Assembly: GCA_902577075.1 (NCBI GenBank)
Contig: CACGXV010000001.1
Span: 310,001-374,000 of the forward strand
Direction: 5' to 3'
DNA length: 64,000 bases
Source: an uncultured Pelagibacteraceae bacterium
Lineage (GTDB): Bacteria > Pseudomonadota > Alphaproteobacteria > Pelagibacterales > Pelagibacteraceae
Made by a program: the position numbers and the translations under genes. The notes below the pieces were generated by a model. That model did not search any database. It saw only the letters and a program-made list of their open reading frames with translations, and was not told where the DNA came from. Shown one piece after another: positions 10,054 through 19,167 of this stretch (position 1 is the stretch's first letter; the number at the start of each line of letters is the position of its first letter).

Positions 10054-10638
10054 ATGAGTGATAAAGAATTACAAGATAAGCAATTACAAGAGCAAAACGA
10101 AAAAGTTGCAAGTAAAGATGATTTTCCAATAACTTGGATTGATAGAATTTCATTATTTTTAAGTCATACAATTAAATATTTAATTCCCGTAATTGTAATC
10201 GTAATGATGTACGAAATTTTCATGAGATATATACTGGAAAAACCAACCTTATGGGTTAATGAGCTATGTCTATGGTTGGCTGGTGTTTGTTATTTAGTTG
10301 GCGGAATCTATGCAACAAGACTTAGAAGCCATATCAGAATTGTCTTATTATATGACTATGTAAGCAGGCCAACTCAGCGTATTTTTGATCTAATTAGCAC
10401 TTTAATTATTGTTACTTTTGCAGCTGCTGTAATTTATGGAGGAATGGAGGATGCATATAGATCATTTATAAATTGGGAAAGATTTGCAACTTATTGGGAC
10501 CCACCAATTCCTGCAACTATGAAACCACTAACACTTATTTGTATATTTCTCATTGCTCTACAATCAATAAATAATTTAATTATTGATTGGAAAAATCCTA
10601 AGGAAAAACAGTACCAACCTGCCAAAGATTTAAAATAA
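10054..10638 (+). CDS. dctQ: TRAP transporter small membrane subunit, DctQ family
   Basis: Four predicted transmembrane helices after a charged, Gln/Lys-rich N-terminal tail of about 30 residues. It has the DctQ-type MRYILEKPTLWVNEL motif between helices 1 and 2. I start at the ATG at 10054; a TTG two codons upstream is possible and neither has a clear ribosome binding site. One base separates it from dctM. It pairs with DctM to form the Na+-coupled permease served by the binding protein at 8972-9988. Confidence 0.9.
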   Translation: MSDKELQDKQLQEQNEKVASKDDFPITWIDRISLFLSHTIKYLIPVIVIVMMYEIFMRYILEKPTLWVNELCLWLAGVCYLVGGIYATRLRSHIRIVLLYDYVSRPTQRIFDLISTLIIVTFAAAVIYGGMEDAYRSFINWERFATYWDPPIPATMKPLTLICIFLIALQSINNLIIDWKNPKEKQYQPAKDLK

Positions 10639-10639
10639 A

Positions 10640-11962
10640 ATGGAATTTGAGATAGGTACACTCTCGATAATATTAATCGTAGGATTATTAGCGCTGATAT
10701 CAATTGGCGTACCAATGGGTTTTGCTTCAGGTTTTATGGGAGCAGTGCTTGTATTTTTATATATAGGTGAACATGCTTTAGGAATTTTACTCTCAAGATA
10801 TTATTCTCTTGTTGTAACCTATTCATTCTTATCGGTACCGTTATTTATATTTATGGCTTCCTTACTCGAACGCTCGAATATTGCAAGAGACTTGTATGAT
10901 GCATTAAATGCTTGGTTAAGAAAAACTAGAGGTGGAGTAGGTGTAGTAACAGCTATCATGGCAACAATCATGGCAGCTATGAGTGGAATTATTGGAGGAG
11001 AGATAGTTTTATTAGGACTAATTGCATTGCCTCAGATGTTGAGATTGAAATATGATCAAGATATGTCGATTGGTATTATTTGTGCATCAGGTTCTTTAGG
11101 TACAATGATCCCTCCATCTATTGTTTTAATTATTTATGGACTTACAACAGAAACTTCAATTACCATGTTGTTTCAAGAGGCAATCGTACCTGGTTTAATG
11201 ATCTCAGGTTTAATAATTACATATATTCTTATTCGAACAAGACTACAACCTCATCTTGCGCCTTTAAGTGATGAGCCAGCTTTAACTCTAAAAGAAAAGA
11301 TGTCGTATCTTCCTGGTCTTTTACCACCTATTGGTATTGTGATAATTGTTTTAGGTTCAATTTATTCTGGAATGACAGGAATTACTGAGGCAGCTGGAAT
11401 GGGTGTAGTTGCAACATTAATTATCATAGCTGCCAGAAAAGAGCTCACATGGTTTTTGTTTAAAGATGCACTTATTAGAACTTTTAAAGCTTCAGGAACT
11501 ATATTAACAATTACTTTTGGTGCTACAGTTTTAGCAGGAGCATATTCTCTTGCAGGTGGACCTACTTATGTCGCTGAAACAATTTTAGCTTACGATTTAA
11601 AACCAATGTATCTAATTTTTATGATGCAAATAATGTTTTTAATAATGGGTGCATTTATGGATTGGGTTGGAATAGTTCTATTAGCAATGCCAGTTTTTTT
11701 ACCAATAGTTCTAGCTCTTGGTTTTGATCCTATTTGGTTCGGAATATTGTTCTGTGTAAACATGCAAGTTTCATTTTTAAGCCCACCATTTGGTCCTGCA
11801 GCATTCTATTTAAAATCAGTTGCTCCACCACATATTTCACTAACTGATATTTTTAGAGGTTTTGCACCATTTATAGTAATTCAATTGATTGTTTTAGCTT
11901 GTGTTATGTTCTTTCCAGAAGCAATGACACAAAACTTTCACGATTTTGTCCCTAGAAAATAA
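10640..11962 (+). CDS. dctM: TRAP transporter large membrane subunit, DctM family
   Basis: Transport-catalysing subunit with about 12 hydrophobic helices in 440 residues. Family motifs include the SVPLFIFMA segment, ICASGSLGTMIPPSI in the first half and the matching NMQVSFLSPPFGPAAF in the second. Its arginine codons are mostly AGA, like the surrounding chromosome and unlike the second dctM in this window. The stop overlaps the start of the next gene by one base, tying the transporter to the catabolic genes downstream. Confidence 0.93.
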   Translation: MEFEIGTLSIILIVGLLALISIGVPMGFASGFMGAVLVFLYIGEHALGILLSRYYSLVVTYSFLSVPLFIFMASLLERSNIARDLYDALNAWLRKTRGGVGVVTAIMATIMAAMSGIIGGEIVLLGLIALPQMLRLKYDQDMSIGIICASGSLGTMIPPSIVLIIYGLTTETSITMLFQEAIVPGLMISGLIITYILIRTRLQPHLAPLSDEPALTLKEKMSYLPGLLPPIGIVIIVLGSIYSGMTGITEAAGMGVVATLIIIAARKELTWFLFKDALIRTFKASGTILTITFGATVLAGAYSLAGGPTYVAETILAYDLKPMYLIFMMQIMFLIMGAFMDWVGIVLLAMPVFLPIVLALGFDPIWFGILFCVNMQVSFLSPPFGPAAFYLKSVAPPHISLTDIFRGFAPFIVIQLIVLACVMFFPEAMTQNFHDFVPRK

Positions 11963-12837
11963 TGCAAAATATAGGTTTTATTGGTACTGGCCTTATGGGC
12001 TTTCCAATGGCAAAAAATATACTTAAAGCTGGATACAAAGTTAAAGTATTTAATAGATCTATAAATAAAGCTGAACCACTAAAAGACTTTGGTGCCGAAA
12101 TTTCAAATTCAATAGGAGAACTTGTTAAAGCAAGCGATGTAGTAATTACAATGTTAACGAATGATGATGCTGTGAATGAAGTTATAGGTAGTGATGAAGT
12201 TTTAAATAATTTAAAACCTAATTCAACTGTAATTGATATGAGCTCTGTAAAACAAACTACAGCAGTTAATCACGGGAAAAATTTAAAATCTCAAAAAATT
12301 AATTTCTTAGATGCACCAGTTTCAGGTGGAACGATTGGAGCCGAAGAAGCATCTCTTGCAATAATGATTGGTGGAGAACAAGTAGTTTTTGACTCAGTTA
12401 AAGATATTTTAAAATCAATGGGAAATCCAACTCTTGTAGGTCCAGTAGGATGTGGTCAGGTTTCTAAATTAGCAAATCAAATTATTGTTGGCTTAGCGAT
12501 TGGAGCTGTTGCTGAAGCGGTTACTCTTTGTGAAAAGGCTGGCGCTGATCCAAAGAAAATGATTAAAGCTTTATCTGGAGGATGGGCTGATAGCAAAGTT
12601 CTTAGAACACATGGAAAAAGAATGATAGACAAAGACTTTAGTCCGAAAGGCAAAACTTCAAGTCAATTAAAAGATATGAATAATATATTAGAATGTGCAA
12701 ATAATTATAATACTCAATTACCTATTTCAAATTTAGTTAAAGAAATGTATAAATCATTAGTTGAAAATGGACATGGCGAAACAGATCATAGTTCATTATA
12801 TAAAGAAATTGAAAGGATAAATAATGGGAAGACTTGA
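11962..12837 (+). CDS. Beta-hydroxyacid dehydrogenase (3-hydroxyisobutyrate / tartronate semialdehyde reductase family)
   Basis: NAD(P)-dependent dehydrogenase of 291 residues. The N-terminal Rossmann motif is FIGTGLMGFPMAKN, the substrate-binding loop DAPVSGGTIGAE, and the catalytic Lys lies in VSKLANQ. In sugar-acid operons this family usually reduces tartronate semialdehyde to glycerate (GarR/GlxR), which would complement the keto-acid chemistry here; 3-hydroxyisobutyrate is the main alternative. It overlaps dctM by one base and the next SDR by 14 bases, so it is translated within one operon. Confidence 0.85.
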   Translation: MQNIGFIGTGLMGFPMAKNILKAGYKVKVFNRSINKAEPLKDFGAEISNSIGELVKASDVVITMLTNDDAVNEVIGSDEVLNNLKPNSTVIDMSSVKQTTAVNHGKNLKSQKINFLDAPVSGGTIGAEEASLAIMIGGEQVVFDSVKDILKSMGNPTLVGPVGCGQVSKLANQIIVGLAIGAVAEAVTLCEKAGADPKKMIKALSGGWADSKVLRTHGKRMIDKDFSPKGKTSSQLKDMNNILECANNYNTQLPISNLVKEMYKSLVENGHGETDHSSLYKEIERINNGKT

Positions 12838-13564
12838 AGGAAAAGAAATAATCATTACTGCAGCTGGACAAGGGATAGGAAAAGCAACAGCTATAACTTT
12901 TCATAACGAAGGCGCAAATGTTACTGCTACTGATATTAATGAAAATACTTTAAGTGAATTAAATAAAGAATACCCAAAAATTAAAGTAAAAAAACTAGAT
13001 TCAACAAGAAACGAGGATATTAAAGAATTCATTAATACATTTAATAATATAGATGTATTATTTAATGCAGTAGGATTTGTTCATCATGGAACAATTTTAG
13101 ATTGCGAAGAAAAAGATTGGGATTTTTCTTTTGATACTAATATTAAATCTATGTACTTTATGTGTAAAGCTACATTACCAACGATGATAAATAATGATGG
13201 AGGTAGTATTATTAATGTTGCTTCTGTTGCGTCTAGTATTAAAGGACTTCCAAACAGATTTGTATATGGAGCAAGTAAAGCAGCAATTATTGGACTAACA
13301 AAATCAATCGCATCTGATTTTGTTAAGCAAAAAATTAGATGTAATGCAATTGCACCTGGAACCGTATTTACACCTTCTTGGGAAGATAGAGTAAAACAAA
13401 GCCCGGATCCAGTAAAGGCAAAAAAGGATTTCATAGCAAGACAACCAATGGAAAGACTAGGAACTGCGCAAGAAATAGCTGATTTTGCTATTTATTTAGC
13501 TAGTGATGAGTCAACATTTACTACAGGAAATACATTTTCCGTAGACGGTGGCATGACAATTTAA
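12824..13564 (+). CDS. SDR-family dehydrogenase, 2-keto-3-deoxy-L-fuconate dehydrogenase-like
   Basis: Short-chain dehydrogenase of 246 residues with the cofactor motif AAGQGIGKA, catalytic Ser in NVASVASS, and YGASK as the Tyr-x3-Lys pair. The overall pattern (GRLEGK start, FHNEGA, RQPMERLG near the end) resembles the BDH2 / 2-keto-3-deoxy-L-fuconate dehydrogenase subgroup. Such enzymes make a 2,4-diketo acid for a fumarylacetoacetase-family hydrolase, and exactly that gene follows 16 bases later. The substrate assignment rests on this context. Confidence 0.75.
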   Translation: MGRLEGKEIIITAAGQGIGKATAITFHNEGANVTATDINENTLSELNKEYPKIKVKKLDSTRNEDIKEFINTFNNIDVLFNAVGFVHHGTILDCEEKDWDFSFDTNIKSMYFMCKATLPTMINNDGGSIINVASVASSIKGLPNRFVYGASKAAIIGLTKSIASDFVKQKIRCNAIAPGTVFTPSWEDRVKQSPDPVKAKKDFIARQPMERLGTAQEIADFAIYLASDESTFTTGNTFSVDGGMTI

Positions 13565-13580
13565 ATATAAAGGAGACATA

Positions 13581-14423
13581 ATGAAACTATTAAGAGTCGG
13601 TGAAAAGGGAAAAGAAAAACCAGCAATATTAGATGGTGATGGAAAAATAAGAGATATTAGTTCACATGTAAGTGATTTAAACCCACATAATTTAAATTTT
13701 GAAACAATTTCAAAAATTCAAAGCGTTGATATATCAAGTCTTCCTGAAATTTCACCAGGTCAAAGAGTAGGTTCTTGCATTACAAGTCCAGGAAAGTTTG
13801 TTGCAATAGGGCTTAATTATTCAGACCATGCTGCTGAAGTTGGGGCTGAAATTCCAAAAGAACCAATTATGTTTATGAAGGCTACTAGTTCAATGTGTGG
13901 TCCTAATGATGATGTAGAAATAGTTTCAGGATCAAAAAAACTAGATTGGGAAGTTGAACTTGGAATTGTAATAGGAAAAGAAGCAAAACATATTTCAGAA
14001 GACCAATCACAAGATCATATTTTAGGATATTGTTTAGTAAACGATGTTAGTGAAAGGGAGTGGCAAATTGAGAAAATGGGACAATGGGTTAAAGGTAAAT
14101 CTCACGATACTTACGGACCCACTGGACCTTACTTAGTAACTAAGGATGAAATTAAGGACATAAATAATTTAAAAATGATGTTGGATGTAAATGGTGAGAG
14201 AATGCAAACGGGAAATACAAGTACTATGATCTTTAACGTTGATATCATTGTATCTTATGTAAGTAAATTTATGTCATTACAACCAGGGGATATAATTACA
14301 ACTGGAACACCCCCAGGAGTTGGAATGGGTAGAAAACCACAAGTATTTCTTAAAGCAGGTGACCAAATGAAACTATCAATAGAGAACTTAGGAGAACAGA
14401 ACTCTAAAGTAGTTGCTGTTTAA
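13581..14423 (+). CDS. Fumarylacetoacetate hydrolase family protein, probable diketo-acid hydrolase
   Basis: FAH-fold hydrolase of 280 residues that cleaves a C-C bond in a 2,4-diketo acid. Signature segments are GLNYSDHAAEVG, PIMFMKATSS, the metal-binding DWEVELGIVIG, NDVSEREWQ, and TGTPPGVG near the C-terminus. A good ribosome binding site (AAGGAGA) precedes it. With the SDR before and the enolase-family dehydratase after, it fits 2,4-diketo-3-deoxy-L-fuconate hydrolase, releasing pyruvate and lactate, or an equivalent step for another deoxy sugar. Ureidoglycolate lyase is the common automatic name for relatives but nothing here supports it. Confidence 0.8.
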   Translation: MKLLRVGEKGKEKPAILDGDGKIRDISSHVSDLNPHNLNFETISKIQSVDISSLPEISPGQRVGSCITSPGKFVAIGLNYSDHAAEVGAEIPKEPIMFMKATSSMCGPNDDVEIVSGSKKLDWEVELGIVIGKEAKHISEDQSQDHILGYCLVNDVSEREWQIEKMGQWVKGKSHDTYGPTGPYLVTKDEIKDINNLKMMLDVNGERMQTGNTSTMIFNVDIIVSYVSKFMSLQPGDIITTGTPPGVGMGRKPQVFLKAGDQMKLSIENLGEQNSKVVAV

Positions 14424-14428
14424 AATTT

Positions 14429-15601
14429 GTGAAAATAATCTCAATCAAAAGTCATGTACTTAGATATGAGTTAGACAAAGAGCTAGGATACTCACAACAA
14501 TATTATAAACATAGAACTGCTCACTTAGTTGAAGTAGAGACAGACGAAGGTATTACAGGTTGGGGAGAATGTTTTGGACCTGGAAATATAGCTCTTGCAA
14601 ATAAATATATTGTAGAAAAAGTTATTCAACCTTTAATAAAAGGAGATGATCCACTTAACAAAGAATATATTTGGCACAAAGTATACAATTTACTCAGAGA
14701 CAGCGGTCAAAAGGGAATGCCAATTCAAGCATTGTCAGGAATTGATATAGCATTATGGGATATATTGGCAAAAAAATCTAATTTACCTCTTTATCAACTA
14801 ATAGGAGGCAAAACTAATGATAAAATTCCAGTTTACGGCTACGGCATGATGTTGCAAAAAAAAACAGTCGATGAACTTTGTGAATTATTCAAAAATGAGG
14901 CTAGTCAAATAAAAGAAAAGAATTTTAAAGCTATGAAAATGAAAATTGGCATAGGTCCTAAAGAAGATTTAAAGTTAGTTAGTGCTGTAAGAGATGCAAT
15001 TGGATCTGAATTTAAATTGATGGTGGATGCAAATCATGCTTATAATAAAAATGATGCCTTGTATGTTGGAAAAGGACTAGATGAAATGAATATTTACTGG
15101 TTTGAAGAACCTGTGGCTCCAGAGGATTATGATGGTTACAAAGAACTTAAAGAGAAATTAAAGACTAATATTGCTGGAGGTGAGGCAGAATTTACAAAAT
15201 ATGGTTGGAACCAACTTATAAAAAATAAATGTATTGATATAGCTCAACCTGAGGTTTGCGGTTTAGGTGGAATAACAGAATATTTAAAAGTATCAGCATT
15301 AGCTCAGTCGAATTTCATCCCAATTGTTAATCATGTATGGGGTTCAGCTTTAAGTGTAGCAGTAAATTTGCATTTACTTACTTCTTTACCAGATATGCCA
15401 GGTGGACTATTTCCAACAAAATCAATGTTAGAATTCGATACTACTGAAAAAAATATTTTTATTACAGATCTTGCTGAAGAAAAATTTTCAATTTTAGATC
15501 AGGTTAAAGATAAAGATGGATTTGCTTCACCATTAGAAAATATAGGAATTGGAATTAATCCAAAAAAAGATTTTATAAAAGAATACGAGTATAATGGCTA
15601 A
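14429..15601 (+). CDS. Mandelate racemase/enolase-superfamily sugar-acid dehydratase
   Basis: Enolase-superfamily enzyme of 390 residues, GTG start. It has an N-terminal capping domain, then the barrel with catalytic KxK (MKMKIG), metal ligands in MVDANHAY, WFEEPVAPED and AGGEAEF, and a catalytic His in NHVWGSAL. The Asp that usually partners this His in QPD is a Glu here (AQPEVCGLGG). The mandelate-racemase subgroup that dehydrates L-fuconate, rhamnonate or galactarate fits best. It sits between the diketo-acid hydrolase and the lactonase, overlapping the latter by eight bases. Confidence 0.85.
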   Translation: MKIISIKSHVLRYELDKELGYSQQYYKHRTAHLVEVETDEGITGWGECFGPGNIALANKYIVEKVIQPLIKGDDPLNKEYIWHKVYNLLRDSGQKGMPIQALSGIDIALWDILAKKSNLPLYQLIGGKTNDKIPVYGYGMMLQKKTVDELCELFKNEASQIKEKNFKAMKMKIGIGPKEDLKLVSAVRDAIGSEFKLMVDANHAYNKNDALYVGKGLDEMNIYWFEEPVAPEDYDGYKELKEKLKTNIAGGEAEFTKYGWNQLIKNKCIDIAQPEVCGLGGITEYLKVSALAQSNFIPIVNHVWGSALSVAVNLHLLTSLPDMPGGLFPTKSMLEFDTTEKNIFITDLAEEKFSILDQVKDKDGFASPLENIGIGINPKKDFIKEYEYNG

Positions 15602-16505
15602 GATTATAACTTCAAAACCTGAAGTTTTGTGGAATTTAAAATGTACATTAGGTGAAGGTACTTTGTGGGTCAAAGAGCATAACTCAATTTATATTACAGA
15701 CATCAAAAAAAAAAGAATTCATATTTTAAATATAAAAAATAAAAAAAAAGAAACTATTAAAGTAAATAAAGAAATAGGATTTTTAGCTCATATAAAAAAT
15801 AATATATTTATATTAGGTCTCCAAGGTGAATTAAGAATAGTAAATCTAAAAAGTAAAAAAAAAATTAAATCAATAGCCATTGAAAAGCCATTAAAAATGA
15901 ACAGGATTAATGATGGCAAAACAGATCTAAATGGAAAACTATGGTTTGGAACCATGGATAACCCCGAAAGAAATATCCCAAATGGAGCTCTTTATTGCCT
16001 AGATAAAAAATTTAATCTTAAAAAAGTAGATGACGATTACATGATTACTAATGGACCTGCTTTTATTGATAAAAAAAACTTTTATCATACAGATAGTAGA
16101 AAAAGAATAATCTACAAAATTAAGATAGATAAAAATCAAGATATAATAAGTAAAAAAATATTTAAAAGATTTTCAAATAAGGAAGGAGTGCCAGATGGCA
16201 TGACCTTAGATAAAGCTGGAAATTTATGGGTATGCCAGTATCATGGAGCTTGCGTAAGTGTTTTAAATAAATTTGCCAAACAGATACATAAGATCAATTT
16301 ACCTGCTAAAAATGTTACTAATTGTGCTTTTGGTGGTCCAAAAAATTCAGATTTATTTGTCACATCTGCTTTAAAAGGCATGAAAAACAGTGAAATTAAA
16401 AAATTTAAATTTTCAGGAAGTTTATTTAAAATACAAACTAATGCTATTGGTATAAATCAAAAAAAATTTGTAATAAAAAATGTTAAAAAGAGACCTCTAC
16501 TATGA
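15594..16505 (+). CDS. SMP-30/gluconolactonase family lactonase
   Basis: Six-bladed beta-propeller sugar lactonase of 303 residues. Metal ligands of the family are visible: the Glu of CTLGEGT, the Asn of NRINDGKTD, the Asn of TNGPAF and the Asp of VPDGMTLD. It would hydrolyse the aldono-lactone made by a sugar dehydrogenase, feeding the dehydratase encoded just upstream. The protein is unusually Lys/Ile-rich with long A-tracts in the gene, but the frame is intact. Overlaps: eight bases with the dehydratase and 26 with ppc. Confidence 0.85.
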   Translation: MAKIITSKPEVLWNLKCTLGEGTLWVKEHNSIYITDIKKKRIHILNIKNKKKETIKVNKEIGFLAHIKNNIFILGLQGELRIVNLKSKKKIKSIAIEKPLKMNRINDGKTDLNGKLWFGTMDNPERNIPNGALYCLDKKFNLKKVDDDYMITNGPAFIDKKNFYHTDSRKRIIYKIKIDKNQDIISKKIFKRFSNKEGVPDGMTLDKAGNLWVCQYHGACVSVLNKFAKQIHKINLPAKNVTNCAFGGPKNSDLFVTSALKGMKNSEIKKFKFSGSLFKIQTNAIGINQKKFVIKNVKKRPLL

Positions 16506-19167
16506 AAGAATACCCACAAAATCTCTTAGAGATGATGTTCGATTTTTAGGAAACATATTAGGAAGAGTAATTAAAGAACAAGAGGGACAGAAATTCTATG
16601 ATCTAGTTGAAAAAATTAGATTACTTTCCAAAGCAAATATTGCCAACAAAAATCGTAAAGATCCATTTAAAAAAATTTTAAACGAAATTAAAAAATTACC
16701 ACCACATTTATTATTTAAATTAACTCGCGCATTTAATCATTTTATGAACTTTTATAATTTGGCTGAGTCAATTGATGCTTCTAGAACTCTAGATCTTTAT
16801 GAGAACGTTAAACAGGAGAAAAAATTTCAAAATATTTTCATAGAAGAAATATTTGAAAATTTTTTCAAAAATAAAAAAATATCTAATAATAAAATTTATA
16901 ATATTGCAAAAAGTCTAAATATAGGAATTGTACTCACGGCACATCCAACCGAAGTAAAAAGAAGAACTTTGATACAGAAATACCATTCTTTAACAGAAAT
17001 ATTAGAACAAAGAAACTTACTTAAAAATTATCCCTCAAAATTAAAAGTTTTAGATCGTAAGGTTTTTGACGAAATCACAATTATATGGAATACAGACGAA
17101 ATCAAAAGATCTAAACCAACTCCTGCAGAGGAGGCAAGATGGGGACTAGCAATTATTGAAGATAGCCTGTGGGATACAATTCCAAAAGTTTATAGAAGAT
17201 TAAATCAAATATTTGAAAAAAATATGGGTAAAGGTTTGCCTAAAAATTTTAATCCTATTGAGTTTGGATCGTGGATGGGTGGTGATAGAGATGGCAATCC
17301 ATTTGTTACTGCAGAAGTTACTAAAAGAGTTATTTTGTTATCAAGGTGGGAGGCAGCTAAACTTTATGAGAAGTCAATGACAAAGTTAATTAGATCTTAC
17401 TCTATGGAAAAATGTTCAAAAAAAATATTAAAAACTACAGGAAGAACATTCGAGCCTTATAGAGTTTATCTAAGACCTTTAAGGGATAAATTAAGAAAAA
17501 CACATAGAGCAATAGAAGGTTACTTGGCAAACAATAAACCATTGAATGAAAAAGATCTACTATCAGAGAGAGAAGAAATTTTAAAACCATTGAGAGTTGT
17601 AAGAGAATCGTTAGAACAAAACCAAAGTGAAAATATAGCAAGTGGTGATTTATTAGATTTAATGCGAAGAGCTAAGTGTTTTGGAATAAATCTTGCACGA
17701 CTTGATATAAGACAAGAGTCTTCAAGACATTCTCAATTATTAGCAGAATATATAAAGAAAAAACTAAACCAGAATTATTCTACTTGGGATGAGGACCAAA
17801 AAATTAACTATTTATCGAACAAAATGCAAAGTAAAAATGTATTAAAAAATTTTCAATTTAAAAATAAAGATAATAAAGAGGTTTGGTCTACTTTTAAAGT
17901 ATTAGCAAGTCAACCTAAGGAGTGCTTAGGAGCATATGTAATCTCAATGACATCTTCGGCCTCTGATATATTATCAGTCATGTTTTTTCAAAAAGAAGCA
18001 AAAATTGAGAATAGACTTAGAGTAGTTCCTCTTTTCGAAACACTTGATGATCTGATAAATGCAAAATCAATAATGGAAAAACTTTTTTCATTAAAATGGT
18101 ACAGAAAAGATATTAATAACAAGCAAGAAATTATGATTGGGTACTCTGACTCAAGTAAAGATGCTGGAAAGCTTTCTGCGAGTTGGCATCAATTTAAATT
18201 ACAGGAAGAAATAATTAAACTTGCTAAAAAATTTAAAATAGACGTTACATTTTTTCATGGAAGAGGAGGGTCTGCAGGAAGAGGTGGTGGACCGATACAA
18301 GCAACACTGAGATCACAACCAGCTGGATCGGTCAATGGTAAAATTCGAATAACCGATCAAGGAGAAGTAATACAGCAAAAATATGGTTATGAGCCTTTAG
18401 CAAAATATAATCTGTGCAGTTATATAGGATCTGTTATGGAAGCTACTTTAAACCCACCTCCAAAACCAAAAGACAGTTGGAGACAATTAATTCAAAGTAT
18501 GTCTGAGATATCAACAAGTTCTTATCGAAAAAATATAAATCAAAGTTCAGATTTTATAAGATATTTTAAAACCGTAACTCCTCATATGGCACTAGGGAAA
18601 TTAGCAATTGGCTCTAGACCTTCTAAAAGAAAAAATGTTGATAATATAAATAGTTTAAGAGCTATTCCTTGGGTTTTTGCCTGGACACAAATTAGATTAA
18701 TGTTACCCGCTTGGTTAGGTACTGCTGAGGCCTTAAGATATTCATCTATAAAGAAATTTAAAAAAACACTTATTGATATGGAAAAAAACTGGCCTTATTT
18801 TAATTCAACAATGGACTTGCTTGACATGGTAATTTCTAAGGTAGACCCAGAAATATCAAAAATTTACGAAAAAAACCTAGCTGATGATAAACTTATCAGA
18901 GTTGGAAAAAAATTAAGATTTCAATTTGATGCTGTTAAAAAATTGAATGACCAAATAACACCAAAAGAAATTTTTAAACAAAGAAAAATTTTTAGAGGTC
19001 CAGCAATTATTAGAAACATATATTCTGAAATCCTTAATGTTTTACAGGCAGTAGTGATGAATAAGCTTTTAAAAAGAAATTTAAATAAAAAAGATAAAAA
19101 AGATTTAAATGATGCAATGATGGCATCAATAGCAGGTATTTCTGCAGCTATCAAAAATACTGGATAA
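16480..19167 (+). CDS. ppc: Phosphoenolpyruvate carboxylase
   Basis: Anaplerotic enzyme adding bicarbonate to PEP to make oxaloacetate. At 895 residues it is full length. Catalytic motifs are VLTAHPTEVKRR, GSWMGGDRDGNP, the glycine loop FHGRGGSAGRGGGP, GSRPSKR, and the C-terminal KNTG ending typical of bacterial Ppc. The start is the only ATG before the first conserved helix and lies 26 bases inside the lactonase gene in another frame. Placement at the end of a sugar-acid operon may couple C4 replenishment to pyruvate/PEP supply. Confidence 0.97.
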   Translation: MLKRDLYYERIPTKSLRDDVRFLGNILGRVIKEQEGQKFYDLVEKIRLLSKANIANKNRKDPFKKILNEIKKLPPHLLFKLTRAFNHFMNFYNLAESIDASRTLDLYENVKQEKKFQNIFIEEIFENFFKNKKISNNKIYNIAKSLNIGIVLTAHPTEVKRRTLIQKYHSLTEILEQRNLLKNYPSKLKVLDRKVFDEITIIWNTDEIKRSKPTPAEEARWGLAIIEDSLWDTIPKVYRRLNQIFEKNMGKGLPKNFNPIEFGSWMGGDRDGNPFVTAEVTKRVILLSRWEAAKLYEKSMTKLIRSYSMEKCSKKILKTTGRTFEPYRVYLRPLRDKLRKTHRAIEGYLANNKPLNEKDLLSEREEILKPLRVVRESLEQNQSENIASGDLLDLMRRAKCFGINLARLDIRQESSRHSQLLAEYIKKKLNQNYSTWDEDQKINYLSNKMQSKNVLKNFQFKNKDNKEVWSTFKVLASQPKECLGAYVISMTSSASDILSVMFFQKEAKIENRLRVVPLFETLDDLINAKSIMEKLFSLKWYRKDINNKQEIMIGYSDSSKDAGKLSASWHQFKLQEEIIKLAKKFKIDVTFFHGRGGSAGRGGGPIQATLRSQPAGSVNGKIRITDQGEVIQQKYGYEPLAKYNLCSYIGSVMEATLNPPPKPKDSWRQLIQSMSEISTSSYRKNINQSSDFIRYFKTVTPHMALGKLAIGSRPSKRKNVDNINSLRAIPWVFAWTQIRLMLPAWLGTAEALRYSSIKKFKKTLIDMEKNWPYFNSTMDLLDMVISKVDPEISKIYEKNLADDKLIRVGKKLRFQFDAVKKLNDQITPKEIFKQRKIFRGPAIIRNIYSEILNVLQAVVMNKLLKRNLNKKDKKDLNDAMMASIAGISAAIKNTG

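Noticed and set aside
15594..16505. Possible frameshift in the lactonase gene because of long A-runs
   Set aside because: All propeller metal-ligand motifs lie in one frame and the length is normal.
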